A DNA stretch of 64,000 nt from Olivibacter jilunii (lineage in GTDB: Bacteria > Bacteroidota > Bacteroidia > Sphingobacteriales > Sphingobacteriaceae). The translations under genes and the position numbers were made by a program. Each line of letters starts with the position of its first letter. Position 1 is the stretch's first letter. Of this stretch, positions 10,221 through 18,977 are shown piece by piece. The notes beneath the pieces were generated by a model. It was not told the origin of the DNA, ran no database searches, and worked only from the letters and a program-made list of their open reading frames with translations. Location: NCBI RefSeq assembly GCF_900607235.1, contig NZ_LR027855.1:85810-149809 (forward strand), in the 5' to 3' direction.

Positions 10221-10891
10221 TACCACTTTTATTAATCGAAGACGAAACCGATTTGGGACTTATTATTGCTGATAATTTGCGATCTGCTGAATTTGACGTG
10301 AACCATTGTTCAGATGGGGAGCAAGGTCTTTTATTATTTTATCAGATGAAGCCGGAGATCGTCATTCTCGATGTGATGCTCCCCGGTTTGGATGGCTTTG
10401 CAATCGCAAAAAAAATACGGGAAGTGGATACAGAAACTCCTATTTTATTTCTAACGGCCCGAACGCAAACAGCAGATGTTGTTAACGCTTTTGAATTAGG
10501 GGCAAACGACTACCTACGTAAGCCCTTTAGTCTGGAAGAACTGAAAGTCCGTATCAATGCCTTGGTACAACGTAATCAATGGCAAAATCAAAAACGCTTT
10601 TTACATATCGGTGATTATGCCATGGATAGTATGCGACAAACATTGAAGCATCGGGAAGGGAAGGAAATTAATTTGTCTTTCAGGGAGTGTGAACTGATCA
10701 AAATGCTCTACGAAAACAAAAATAAAGTCATTCACCGCCAAGATATTATCCATGCCGTATGGCCTCATGATCGTTTCTTCACTGGCAGAAGCTTAGACGT
10801 ATTTATTAGTCGAATTCGGACCTATTTACAAAAGGATGATCGTATTTCTATCGTAAATGTTCGTGCAGTAGGTTATAAAATGATTGTATAA
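10217..10891 (+). CDS. OmpR/PhoB-family response regulator
   Basis: This 224-residue regulator pairs with the upstream kinase. The receiver domain (1-120) has the acidic pair ED (about 8-9), the phosphorylated Asp in IVILDVMLPGLDG (about 54), Thr in LFLTAR and Lys in LRKPFSLEEL. The C-terminal winged-helix DNA-binding domain (about 130-224) shows LSFRECELIKML, VIHRQDIIHAVWP and SLDVFISRIRTYL, ending with VRAVGYKMIV. It overlaps the kinase stop by 4 bp and converges, with only 7 bp between, on the LytTR regulator on the opposite strand. Confidence 0.95.
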   Translation: MIPLLLIEDETDLGLIIADNLRSAEFDVNHCSDGEQGLLLFYQMKPEIVILDVMLPGLDGFAIAKKIREVDTETPILFLTARTQTADVVNAFELGANDYLRKPFSLEELKVRINALVQRNQWQNQKRFLHIGDYAMDSMRQTLKHREGKEINLSFRECELIKMLYENKNKVIHRQDIIHAVWPHDRFFTGRSLDVFISRIRTYLQKDDRISIVNVRAVGYKMIV

Positions 10892-10898
10892 TGGAGAA

Positions 10899-11633
10899 TT
10901 AAGCCCATTGGTTCAATAATTTTTTAAACGATTCTCTGTACAGATCGCCAACGGGTATTTCTGCTGAGCCAACATATACACTATTTCTTCCCAACGCATC
11001 TATTTTGTTAACGGCAATAATAAAGGAACGATGTATGCGGATAAAATCCGCTTCAGGAAGCCGTTCTTCGATACTCTTTAAAGTTGTTAACGAACTGATA
11101 GCTTGCTCTTTATTGAGCAGATGGATCTTTACATAATCTTTGATAGATTCGATATAGGCGATATCATTCAAATCAATCCGAATCAGTTTATAATCCGACT
11201 TAATGTATAGATAACGCTCTTTTTTACCTTTATCTTGGTCGACTGGTAACGTTTCCATTGATTCAAAGTAACTTTTCGCCTTGTTAGCCGCCTGTAAAAA
11301 TTCATTATAATTGAACGGCTTTAATAGATAATAAAGCGCATCAACTTGATAACCTTCGATAGCGAATTGATTGAAAGCAGTTGTAAATACAATTCGACAG
11401 GTATTTTTTTGATTTGATTGTGCCATTAACTTCGAGAATTCCATTCCTGTTAGTTCAGGCATATAAATATCTAAGAATATCAGTTGGACGGAAAGTTTAT
11501 CTAATACATCCAAAGCCTCTATTGCACTACCATAAGAGCCTACCAGCGTTAAAAAAGGCGTTTTCTCAATATAGTTGCTAATTAGCCCCAATGCTAGCGG
11601 CTCATCATCGATTGCAATGCAATTCAAGTTCAT
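10899..11633 (-). CDS. LytTR-family response regulator
   Basis: This 244-residue regulator has a receiver domain (1-120) with AIDDEP, the phosphoacceptor Asp in LIFLDIYMPELTG (about 55), Thr in FTTAF and Lys in LLKPFNYNEF. A LytTR DNA-binding domain follows (about 140-240: LYIKSDYKLIRIDLNDIAYIES, then FIRIHRSFIIAVNKID). It overlaps the upstream LytS-type kinase by 4 bp. The pair points away from the TolC-MacAB efflux operon, which makes that operon a reasonable regulatory target, though no paired LytTR binding sites were recognised in the 248-bp intergenic region. Confidence 0.94.
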   Translation of the reverse strand: MNLNCIAIDDEPLALGLISNYIEKTPFLTLVGSYGSAIEALDVLDKLSVQLIFLDIYMPELTGMEFSKLMAQSNQKNTCRIVFTTAFNQFAIEGYQVDALYYLLKPFNYNEFLQAANKAKSYFESMETLPVDQDKGKKERYLYIKSDYKLIRIDLNDIAYIESIKDYVKIHLLNKEQAISSLTTLKSIEERLPEADFIRIHRSFIIAVNKIDALGRNSVYVGSAEIPVGDLYRESFKKLLNQWA

Positions 11634-12682
11634 GATAATATAAGTGTTAAATCGACTTGATAAATGGTATCGTTGGCAATTTTGTTAATTGTTAAAAGAT
11701 GCCTGCCTGGATACAACAAATTAAGGCGTCTTTTTGTGTTCTGTAAACCGATACCGCTTTCTTCTAAAGGATTGCTTGTTTTCTCTTGTAAGGTATTGCT
11801 TACCTTTAAGTGTAAAGTTTGGTCCTTTACCGAGACTTCAATCCGTATTTCGCTTGCTTTCGTTGCACTAATACCATGCTTGAACGCATTTTCAACAAAG
11901 GGTAATAACAGCATCGGTGCTATCTTGTAATCATGGGACAAAACAGGCTCCTTATAGATTACCTGATTATTGACATGCAACCGTAATTGCATCAACTCAA
12001 TATGATCTTTCAAAAACTTTAACTCCTCTACTAAGCTAGTTTCGTTTTGCGCTGTTTCGTATAGCAAATAACGCATCATTCTCGATAATTTATGCAAGGC
12101 CTCTCGGGAGAGCTCCACATCGGAAAACGATAAAGCGTAAATATTGTTAAGTGTATTGAAGAAAAAATGTGGGTTGATCTGTGCTTTAAGAAAAGAAAGT
12201 TCGGATGCTATCTGCTGTTTCTGCAACTCGTCTTTTAAACGTGCCTCTTGCTGCCATTGTCTTACGGCTGCCACTGTTGTACTTATTCCCAGTACCAGTA
12301 AACTGAACATCAAAGTGAAACCATCGATAAGTTCTTCATGTTTTGGCGGCCGCTGTCTTGCATTCGCCATCATTACCTGAAAATCCAGCCATCTTTCAAG
12401 TAAAAGGGCAAGCCCTTGCCCAAAGAAAAGTGCAATCAATAACCATATAAGAAAAAGCAATCGCTTGTTCCTAAAAAGGAGTCTAGGGGTAAAGAGCAGG
12501 TAATTACTGTAAAAAATAACAACGAAAAAAAAGATAATGCTGACATGCTTTATCCAAAATGCAGCAGGTAACTTAATTCCCCAACTAAGTGGAGGATAAA
12601 CGAGTAGGGTAAACCCTAACAGTACCCACAACAAAATATGCGTAAAAATAATACCAAGTGTTCTTCTATTTGCTTTCTCCAT
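11630..12682 (-). CDS. LytS-type (His_kinase family) sensor kinase
   Basis: This 350-residue protein has four predicted TM helices in the first 150 residues (for example HILLWVLLGFTLLVYPPL, SIIFFFVVIFYSNYLLF, LLFLIWLLIALFFGQGL) and no extracytoplasmic sensor of note. A short coiled linker leads to the phosphorylation motif LKAQINPHFFFNTLNNIYAL (His near 172) and an HATPase region ending with GIGLQNTKRRLNLLYPG. This architecture is the usual partner of LytTR regulators. Here it precedes and overlaps one by 4 bp. Its promoter must lie in the region shared with the divergent TolC gene. Confidence 0.94.
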   Translation of the reverse strand: MEKANRRTLGIIFTHILLWVLLGFTLLVYPPLSWGIKLPAAFWIKHVSIIFFFVVIFYSNYLLFTPRLLFRNKRLLFLIWLLIALFFGQGLALLLERWLDFQVMMANARQRPPKHEELIDGFTLMFSLLVLGISTTVAAVRQWQQEARLKDELQKQQIASELSFLKAQINPHFFFNTLNNIYALSFSDVELSREALHKLSRMMRYLLYETAQNETSLVEELKFLKDHIELMQLRLHVNNQVIYKEPVLSHDYKIAPMLLLPFVENAFKHGISATKASEIRIEVSVKDQTLHLKVSNTLQEKTSNPLEESGIGLQNTKRRLNLLYPGRHLLTINKIANDTIYQVDLTLILS

Positions 12683-12930
12683 TATTTCGCATTTGACTTA
12701 CAATGTTAAGGGATATCCCAAACTCTGTAAAGATTAACCGATAGAGAGTCAGATTTTCTCGTCCAAACCGACAAAATCATCTTTTAACGCCTTTTTAGAC
12801 AACACAATTTAACAATGCTGGTTTTATCTGCAAAATAACACTTTCTGTCGAGCATACCGTCCTTTCAATCTAGAAAGCTTTTTTATATCTCGTAAAGCTT
12901 GTCTTTTTGTGCCGTTCCAAAACATGAAAT

Positions 12931-14265
12931 ATGGCAATTAGATGGTTAAAATATATGAGTTTTTTCGCGCTCATATCGTGCACATTGGCTGGTAATGCCC
13001 AGCAAGAACAAACGCATATCAAACAATGGTCTTTAAAAGAATGCTTGGCTTATGCCCAACAACATAATATAACCCTCAATAATTTACGTTTGGCCAAACA
13101 AAGTGCGGATCAAAACCTCATCAGTGCCAAAGCTTCTGTATTGCCCGATTTAAATGCCTCAGCTTCACAGAATGCGACTCACTACGGGACAGCCTGGGGG
13201 GATACCGGTAAATCGATCAATTTAAATGGAAGTGCGGGTTTAAACTCTTCCGTAACGCTTTTTAATGGGGGAACCCTAAGAGCCGATATTCGCCAATCAC
13301 AATTAGCTACTGAAATGGCTGATTTGGACGTTTCTGAGGCAGGTAACGACTTATACTTACAGATTATTCAAGCTTATACCAACATTATGCTTGATAAAGA
13401 AACCATTGTTTATGCGCAGGACCTGGTACAAACATCCCAAGCGCAAACTGAACAAATGGATCAACAGTATAAGGCCGGTGCGGCAGCGAAAAAAGATTTA
13501 ATTCAATTGCAGGCGCAACTAGCTTCTGATCAATATACATTAACCAGTGCTAAGAATGCGGAAAGACAAGATAAAATTACCCTGAAACAATTGCTTCAGC
13601 TTCCGGTGGACAGCGCTTTCGATATTGTAAAAGCCGATACGACTTTTGCCCTTGCAGCCATTCCTTCGTTACATGAAGTGATCCAGGACGCAATAAACAA
13701 GCGGCCCGAGATAAAGAATAGCTTACTCAATATCGAAAATTCAAAGCTCGATCTCAAAAAGGCAAAAGCGGGTTATTTGCCGGTTATATCTCTGAATGGC
13801 GGGATAGGCACCAATTACAACAACGGCACCAATATAGGTACCTTTAGGCAATTTGATAATAATTTCTATCAACAAATCGGCATTACTGCGACCATCCCCT
13901 TGTTCAGCAGAAAGGTTAATCAAACCAATGTAGCAAAGTCCAATATTGCCATTAAACAAGCAGAGCTTGATCTGTTGAATACAAAAACTATTCTTTCACA
14001 AACAGTGGAAAAGGCTTACATCAACACGCAGAATGCATATAGTCAATACGATGCCTCCGCCGAACAGTTAAATTATAATAAGGAAGCATACCGGATAGCA
14101 GGTGAAGAATTACGTGTAGGATCGGCTAATACAGTAGAATATATACAGCAAAAAAATCTATACATACAAGCATTACAAGCATATACGCAAGCAAAATATA
14201 GTGCCATGCTTTCGCTCAATGTATTCAATTTCTACAAGGGCGATTTTTTGGAAAATCAACAATAA
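12931..14265 (+). CDS. TolC-family outer membrane efflux protein
   Basis: This 444-residue protein has a signal peptide (cleavage near GNAQQ, residue 24) and two repeats of the OEP domain, each beginning with a long helical stretch (LKECLAYAQQHNITLNNLRLA; residues 35 on) and containing strands such as SVTLFNGGTLRADIRQSQ and TIPLFSRKVNQTNVAKS. It forms the trimeric outer-membrane channel of a tripartite pump. It is followed 23 bp later by the MacA-like adaptor, ATPase and permease on the same strand, making a four-gene efflux operon. Substrate is unknown. Confidence 0.94.
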   Translation: MAIRWLKYMSFFALISCTLAGNAQQEQTHIKQWSLKECLAYAQQHNITLNNLRLAKQSADQNLISAKASVLPDLNASASQNATHYGTAWGDTGKSINLNGSAGLNSSVTLFNGGTLRADIRQSQLATEMADLDVSEAGNDLYLQIIQAYTNIMLDKETIVYAQDLVQTSQAQTEQMDQQYKAGAAAKKDLIQLQAQLASDQYTLTSAKNAERQDKITLKQLLQLPVDSAFDIVKADTTFALAAIPSLHEVIQDAINKRPEIKNSLLNIENSKLDLKKAKAGYLPVISLNGGIGTNYNNGTNIGTFRQFDNNFYQQIGITATIPLFSRKVNQTNVAKSNIAIKQAELDLLNTKTILSQTVEKAYINTQNAYSQYDASAEQLNYNKEAYRIAGEELRVGSANTVEYIQQKNLYIQALQAYTQAKYSAMLSLNVFNFYKGDFLENQQ

Positions 14266-14288
14266 GTGCAAACTCTTGAATTATATAT

Positions 14289-15461
14289 ATGAATCGTAAA
14301 AAAATAATCATTATTGGTATCCTGATTTTAATGCTCGCTGTTTTACTTTATTTCTTTTTCGGCAGGAAAAAGGAAAACGGAGTAGCTTTTGAAACAACAG
14401 TGCCTGAAAAAGGCCCCATTGCATCCATCATTACCTCAACGGGTACTATTCAGCCGGTTGACACGGTAGCCGTGGGAACGCAGGTTTCCGGTATTATAGC
14501 CAGCATCTATACCGACTACAACGCGCAGGTAAAAAAAGGTCAACTATTAGCGGAGCTAGATCCGACCTTAATGCAGGCAACGGTTGATCAAATCAAGGGA
14601 CAGCTGGCGCAGGCGCAAAGTAATTTTAATTATCAGCAAATCAATTTCAATCGCCAACGGGAGCTTTTCCAAGTAGGGGCGATCAGCAAGGCCACTTACG
14701 ATCTGGCAACTAATTCGTATGAAACGGCGCAGGCAAGTGTCAACAGCATTAAGGCGCAGTTGCGATCGGCGCAGCAGAATTTATCTTTTACTAAAATCTA
14801 TTCACCAATTGATGGGGTTGTGCTTAATCGAAGTGTCAGCGTTGGGCAAACAGTGGCCGCCAGTTTTAATACGCCTACTTTATTCAGTTTAGCCAAAGAT
14901 ATTACCAAAATGCAAGTACAGGCCAAAGTAGACGAAGCCGATATTGGCGATGTCCAAATGGGTGATCGTGTTACTTTTACGGTGGATGCCTATATCGATC
15001 AAACTTTTGAAGGCAAAGTTTCTGAAATTCGTTTACAACCCAGTACCTCCAATAATGTTGTCACGTACACAACGATTATTGAAACCAGTAATGCTGATAT
15101 GAAGTTAAAACCAGGTATGACCGCTACAGTAACGATCTACACAAAAGAAGCTAGCAACGTACTTACAGTTCCTGTCAGTGCCCTGAAACTCACCATCGAA
15201 CCAGGGCAGGTTACACCACCGTATCGACTCATCGAAAACCAAGCCGCCGATACGGCCCAGAATGCCGTATGGGTACTGAAAGGAAATCAAGTGTTTAGGC
15301 AGGCCATCAAAGTAGGCATTAATGATAATACAAAGGTTCAGGTAGAAGGAGGGGTAGGCGCCAAAGATAGCATTATAACAGCTATTGTGAGTACCGGACA
15401 AGGTACACCGGAAAATATGGGGTCAAACCCTTTCTTGCCGACACCAAGGAGAAGACGATAA
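14289..15461 (+). CDS. MacA-like periplasmic adaptor (HlyD family)
   Basis: This 390-residue membrane fusion protein has one N-terminal TM anchor (about 5-24), a lipoyl half (VAVGTQVSGIIASIYTDYNAQVKKGQLLAELDP), a helical hairpin (QAQSNFNYQQINFNRQRELFQVG), the second lipoyl half with KIYSPIDGVVLNRSVSVGQTV, and a beta-barrel domain. The C-terminus ends with the basic RRRR. It links MacB in the inner membrane to the TolC protein encoded 23 bp upstream. Its last base is the first base of the ATPase start codon, indicating coupled translation. Confidence 0.94.
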   Translation: MNRKKIIIIGILILMLAVLLYFFFGRKKENGVAFETTVPEKGPIASIITSTGTIQPVDTVAVGTQVSGIIASIYTDYNAQVKKGQLLAELDPTLMQATVDQIKGQLAQAQSNFNYQQINFNRQRELFQVGAISKATYDLATNSYETAQASVNSIKAQLRSAQQNLSFTKIYSPIDGVVLNRSVSVGQTVAASFNTPTLFSLAKDITKMQVQAKVDEADIGDVQMGDRVTFTVDAYIDQTFEGKVSEIRLQPSTSNNVVTYTTIIETSNADMKLKPGMTATVTIYTKEASNVLTVPVSALKLTIEPGQVTPPYRLIENQAADTAQNAVWVLKGNQVFRQAIKVGINDNTKVQVEGGVGAKDSIITAIVSTGQGTPENMGSNPFLPTPRRRR

Positions 15462-16207
15462 TGGCAGCGATATTAAATATTAAGGATCTGAAAAGAGAGT
15501 TTCTCGTCGGATCGCAGGTGGTACGTGCCTTGAAAGGTGTAAACTTCGATGTAAATACGGGTGAATTTGTTACGATCATGGGAAGTAGTGGTTCGGGTAA
15601 ATCCACCATGCTTAATATCTTAGGCTGCCTGGACAAAGCGAGTTCGGGTGAGTATTTTTTAGATGGAATTAATGTTAAAAGTTTAAATCGGGATGAATTA
15701 GCCAAATTGAGAAACAATAAAATTGGTTTCGTTTTTCAGGCCTACAATTTATTGCCTAGAACGTCGGCATTGGAAAATGTGGAACTACCCTTATTGTACC
15801 AATCCGGCATTTCTCATAAAGAGCGGCAGGAAAAAGCGATGCATGCACTGGAAATGGTAAAACTGCAAGACCGGTATGATCATACGCCGAGCCAGCTTTC
15901 AGGTGGGCAGCAACAGCGTGTGGCTATTGCCCGAGCTTTAGTGAATGAGCCTGTGATGATCTTAGCAGATGAAGCAACGGGAAATCTCGATACGAGGACC
16001 TCGTACGAAATTATGACCTTGATGCAAGAGTTGAATCAAGAGCAACAAAAGACCATTGTATTCGTCACACATGAACCTGACATTGCATCATTCAGCAGCC
16101 GAACCATCCTATTGCGGGATGGAAAGATTCAACGAGATACACCAAATACGGCGATTCGTTCCGCTAAAGAGGCCTTGGCTGCCTTACCGACAAATGATGA
16201 TTATTAA
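15461..16207 (+). CDS. MacB-type ABC transporter ATP-binding protein
   Basis: This 248-residue ATPase has Walker [10 protein letters not shown] (about 38-46), Q-loop in [24 protein letters not shown], signature [15 protein letters not shown], Walker [14 protein letters not shown], and H-loop VFVTHEPDI. The [10 protein letters not shown] and GNLDT signatures place it in the LolD/MacB/FtsE group. It starts on the last base of the adaptor gene. In this operon ATPase and permease are separate polypeptides, unlike E. coli MacB, which is a fusion. Confidence 0.95.
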   Translation: MAAILNIKDLKREFLVGSQVVRALKGVNFDVNTGEFVTIMGSSGSGKSTMLNILGCLDKASSGEYFLDGINVKSLNRDELAKLRNNKIGFVFQAYNLLPRTSALENVELPLLYQSGISHKERQEKAMHALEMVKLQDRYDHTPSQLSGGQQQRVAIARALVNEPVMILADEATGNLDTRTSYEIMTLMQELNQEQQKTIVFVTHEPDIASFSSRTILLRDGKIQRDTPNTAIRSAKEALAALPTNDDY

Positions 16208-16230
16208 CGCATTTGCAGAAAATTCAATTT

Positions 16231-17457
16231 ATGAATTACGTCAATTTATTACGCATAGCGCTCCGGGCGATTCAAAGGAATAAACTGAGAGCCTTTCTTA
16301 CCATGCTGGGCATTATCATTGGTGTCGCCGCTGTGATTACCATGATGTCTATTGGCGAAGGGTCCAAACAAAGTATACAGAATACCTTCTCAAGCATGGG
16401 TTCTAATATGATTACGATTATGCCTTACAACAACAGTCCGATGCCGGGCGGTGTTCGTCTAGGCGCAGCCAGTGTGCAATCGCTCACCCTTAGCGACGTT
16501 AACAAGATCAAGCAGGAGGTAAGTGAAATTAACGCGCTTTCACCTGGTGTTTCCAGTAGCGGACAGGCAATTCGGGGAGCCAATAACTGGCCAACATCGC
16601 TACAAGGTGTTTCCAGCGACTACCTACAGATACGCCAATTAAGTATAAAGGATGGATCAAACTTTACGGAAGAACAAGTGAAGGCTTCTGCCAAGGTCTG
16701 TTTAATAGGCCAAACCGTTGTTGATAATTTGTTCAAAGAAAACGAGAATCCTGTGGGCCAGATTATCCGTTTTGGAAAAATTCCTTTTCAGATTATTGGT
16801 GTACTTAATGCAAAAGGGCAAAATACTTTCGGACAGGACCAGGATGATATCATCATTGCTCCTTATACAACCGTCATGAAACGTATCTTGGCTACAACCT
16901 ATCTTCAAAATATTTATGCAGCAACACCGAACGAAGCTTTGTCAAATCAAGCAATGGAACATATCACAACCGTCTTAAGAGAAAATCACCGTATTCGGGA
17001 AGGTACTGAAAATGATTTTGAAGTACGCACCATGGCCGAACTTATACAAATGCTCAGTTCAACAAGCGGCATGATGACCTCCTTATTGACTGCAGTAGCC
17101 GGTATCTCACTTCTCATTGGCGGAATTGGTATCATGAACATTATGTATGTATCGGTTACAGAACGTACACGGGAAATTGGATTACGGCTGTCAATAGGGG
17201 CTCGTGGCCGGGATATTTTGTGGCAGTTTTTAACGGAAGCCGTCGTTATTAGCATGACAGGCGGTGTAATGGGAGCAATACTTGGAATTATAGCCTCCTT
17301 CACGATATCCAGTCTCGTTCATTGGCCGATCTTGATTTCCGAATCATCAATCGTCATTTCATTCTTTGTCTGTGTTATTACCGGTGTCTTTTTTGGTTAT
17401 TATCCTGCGGTAAAAGCCGCAGCACTGGACCCTATAGAAGCTTTGAGATATGAGTAG
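16231..17457 (+). CDS. MacB-type ABC transporter permease
   Basis: The permease has four TM helices: one at the N-terminus (RAFLTMLGIIIGVAAVITMMSIG), a large periplasmic MacB_PCD domain (about 50-270), and three C-terminal helices in the FtsX domain (GISLLIGGIGIMNIMYVSV, EAVVISMTGGVMGAILGII, IVISFFVCVITGVFFGYYP). The closing PAVKAAALDPIEALRYE is the typical FtsX ending. I chose ATG 16231 (MNYVNLLRIA) over the in-frame TTG at 16213, since family members start just before this helix. It follows the ATPase by 23 bp. Confidence 0.94.
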   Translation: MNYVNLLRIALRAIQRNKLRAFLTMLGIIIGVAAVITMMSIGEGSKQSIQNTFSSMGSNMITIMPYNNSPMPGGVRLGAASVQSLTLSDVNKIKQEVSEINALSPGVSSSGQAIRGANNWPTSLQGVSSDYLQIRQLSIKDGSNFTEEQVKASAKVCLIGQTVVDNLFKENENPVGQIIRFGKIPFQIIGVLNAKGQNTFGQDQDDIIIAPYTTVMKRILATTYLQNIYAATPNEALSNQAMEHITTVLRENHRIREGTENDFEVRTMAELIQMLSSTSGMMTSLLTAVAGISLLIGGIGIMNIMYVSVTERTREIGLRLSIGARGRDILWQFLTEAVVISMTGGVMGAILGIIASFTISSLVHWPILISESSIVISFFVCVITGVFFGYYPAVKAAALDPIEALRYE

Positions 17458-17504
17458 TATCGTAGGGTTTTTAGTGGTGGATGAGCTGTTGAATCGTTGG
17501 TACT

Positions 17505-17588
17505 ACATAAGATGAAAGACATCGGATATAAGACATAAGACACGGGATAGGAAATCCTGATACTTGCCTGCCTGCCGGTAGGCAGGCC
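17505..17588. repeat. Heptanucleotide array ending in a CCTGCC palindrome
   Basis: Seven consecutive 7-nt words related to ACATAAG occupy 17505-17553 (ACATAAG, ATGAAAG, ACATCGG, ATATAAG, ACATAAG, ACACGGG, ATAGGAA). They are followed by the perfect palindromic arms GCCTGCC (17570-17576) and GGCAGGC (17581-17587) around GGTA. The 245-bp spacer after the MacB permease holds no gene. Confidence 0.85.
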
Positions 17589-17645
17589 TTGTACCAATGC
17601 CCTTATAGTCGACACTGCCTAAAGCTTATAGCCTAATGCTTAAAA

Positions 17646-17670
17646 CAAAAAAGCCCGATTTCCTCGGGCT
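17646..17670 (-). terminator. Rho-independent terminator of the histone-like gene
   Basis: On the minus strand the stem TAGCCCGA-type (AGCCCGA at 17652-17658 with TCGGGCT at 17664-17670, 5-nt loop) is followed directly by TTTTTTGTTTT. It lies 33 bp past the stop codon of the small H1-like gene. This is the clearest intrinsic terminator in the window. Confidence 0.9.
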
Positions 17671-17702
17671 CCGGTATTTCATAGGTAATAATTTTTTAAT
17701 GA

Positions 17703-17882
17703 TTATTTACCCGAATTTTTGATAGAGGTAACATCATTGCGAATCTCTTGGGCAAGATTCTTTAACTCTTGCATTGCTTTACGTACCCGTGTACCGGCAG
17801 CTGCATTTCCTTTGTTGTAGAATTTGTCGGCATCAACTTCAACTGAGCTAATAAGCTCTTTTAACTTTCCAAATTTGTCCAT
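17703..17882 (-). CDS. Histone H1-like (Hc1-type) small protein
   Basis: This 59-residue protein reads MDKFGKLKELISSVEVD, then ADKFYNKGNAAAGTRVRKAM, then QELKNLAQEIRNDVTSIKNSGK. It matches the short proteins of Bacteroidota annotated as histone H1 or Hc1-like: a helical, Lys/Arg-rich protein with the hallmark GNAAAGTRVRKAMQELK. It probably binds DNA or RNA nonspecifically; the histone label is by family convention only. The ATG at 17880-17882 is the only sensible start. A strong intrinsic terminator follows. It is a single gene and probably well expressed. Upstream lies an A/T-tract junction (near 17990-18008) that could be bent DNA. Confidence 0.88.
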   Translation of the reverse strand: MDKFGKLKELISSVEVDADKFYNKGNAAAGTRVRKAMQELKNLAQEIRNDVTSIKNSGK

Positions 17883-18140
17883 TGTAGTAATTTTTTATTT
17901 AAGTGATAATTTGACGACAAGATGATCTTGCCCTAATGGGCTACAAACCACATTTTTCGTACCAAATCGCTTTAAATGAGCTAAAAACACAGTTTTTTTT
18001 AAAAAAAATGGTAAAAAGCAATAAAAATGCATTGATTTATCTAAAATAGGCCATAAAACGTCATGGAATCAATTCGGCATGACCGATCCCAAAAGAGTCT
18101 TCATTACATTTATTGTAGCGTTTTATATACGCTATCGGTT

Positions 18141-18890
18141 CTACTGTATAGAAACGCCTTCATCTTTAAACGCGGCTTGCAGTGTAGCGTCGAGTTCTGC
18201 ATCGGTCAAAATCAGATCGATCGAATGAACCGGTCCTACGAAAAAAGGTTCGGCCGTAGCAATTTTATTAACGGTTGACAAGGCTATTACATATTTCGCA
18301 TTGGCTACAATATTTCGCTTGATAATACAATCATCATAATCACGCGTAGTGATCCCGGCTACTAAATCAATGCTGCAAATTCCCAAAAAAGCCAGATCTG
18401 ATTTAATCGTACGAATCGCATCTACGGTATCAGCACCGACAGTCGTAAAGGCACCTTTATTTAAACGCCCCCCTAAAAATATAACTTCTGCTAAGGGGTG
18501 ATCCTCCAATGCGTTGACAATGGGAAAACTGTTTGTAACAACAACAATGTTCCGCTCGGGGGGGAGGGCAGCGGCCACCGCCAAACTTGATGTTCCCCCG
18601 TCAAAAAACACTACTTGTCCATCCTCAATAAAATTTAACGCTTTTTCAGCAATTAATCGCTTTTGTTCCAGTTGTAAATGTTCCCGATCGCGATAGTGAT
18701 GGGGAACCGGCGAGTGAGCAATGGCACCTCCCCGCACAGCTTTCACAATTCCTAGGTCGGACAACTCCTTGATATCTCTCCGCACGGTATCTTCCGAAAC
18801 ATTTAGTAACTCACTTAACTCCTTCAGTTGCGCCGACTGTTTGTTCTTTATGTGCTCCGTTAATCGCTGTTGCCTTTCTGCTTTGATCAT
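18141..18890 (-). CDS. DeoR-family transcriptional repressor
   Basis: This 249-residue regulator has an N-terminal DeoR helix-turn-helix (AERQQRLTEHIKNKQSAQLKELSELL, then VSEDTVRRDIKELSDLGIVKAVRGGAI) and a C-terminal sugar-phosphate-sensing domain (FFDGGTSSLAVAAALPPERNIVVVTNS, then VIFLGGRLNKGAFTTVG, then FLGICSIDLVAGITT). The start at 18890 (MIKAERQ) is chosen because the open frame upstream runs through the operators. It is divergent from a deoxyribonucleotidase gene. Three copies of a near-palindrome lie between, one on its own -7 element, so autoregulation is likely. The effector is unknown; a phosphorylated sugar is typical. Confidence 0.93.
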   Translation of the reverse strand: MIKAERQQRLTEHIKNKQSAQLKELSELLNVSEDTVRRDIKELSDLGIVKAVRGGAIAHSPVPHHYRDREHLQLEQKRLIAEKALNFIEDGQVVFFDGGTSSLAVAAALPPERNIVVVTNSFPIVNALEDHPLAEVIFLGGRLNKGAFTTVGADTVDAIRTIKSDLAFLGICSIDLVAGITTRDYDDCIIKRNIVANAKYVIALSTVNKIATAEPFFVGPVHSIDLILTDAELDATLQAAFKDEGVSIQ

Positions 18891-18977
18891 CTTTTTGCAA
18901 TTTAATGCAAAGTTAATAAAAATATATTGCAATAAATTGCAAATATTATGTATTTTTGTTGCATTAAATTGCAATAT
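18891..18977. promoter_or_regulatory. Divergent promoters with three operators at 32-bp intervals
   Basis: Three 16-bp sites follow the consensus TTGCAATWWATTGCAA: 18895-18910, 18927-18942 and 18959-18974. Their starts are exactly 32 bp apart, about three helical turns, and the outer two are perfect reverse complements of each other. A minus-strand -7 element TAACTTTG (18908-18915) overlaps site 1 and would drive the DeoR gene. A plus-strand -7 element TATTTTTG (18951-18958) abuts site 3 and would drive the nucleotidase. Binding by the DeoR protein is inferred from position. Confidence 0.85.

Noticed and set aside
17400..17615. 71-codon minus-strand frame past the MacB permease
   Set aside because: It consists of antisense permease and repeat sequence, with the same GLPTGRQ signature.
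18116..18134. Hairpin TAGCGT/ACGCTA downstream of the DeoR gene as a terminator
   Set aside because: The stem is short and lacks a following T-run on the minus strand, so it cannot be supported as an intrinsic terminator.
18891..18974. N-terminal extension of the DeoR protein from ATG 18974
   Set aside because: The added 28 residues are encoded by the operator region, and the helix-turn-helix domain starts normally at MIKAERQ.
18948..18977. Upstream in-frame ATG for the deoxyribonucleotidase
   Set aside because: It would put the start inside the -7 element and third operator and add residues (MYFCCIKLQY) absent from the family.
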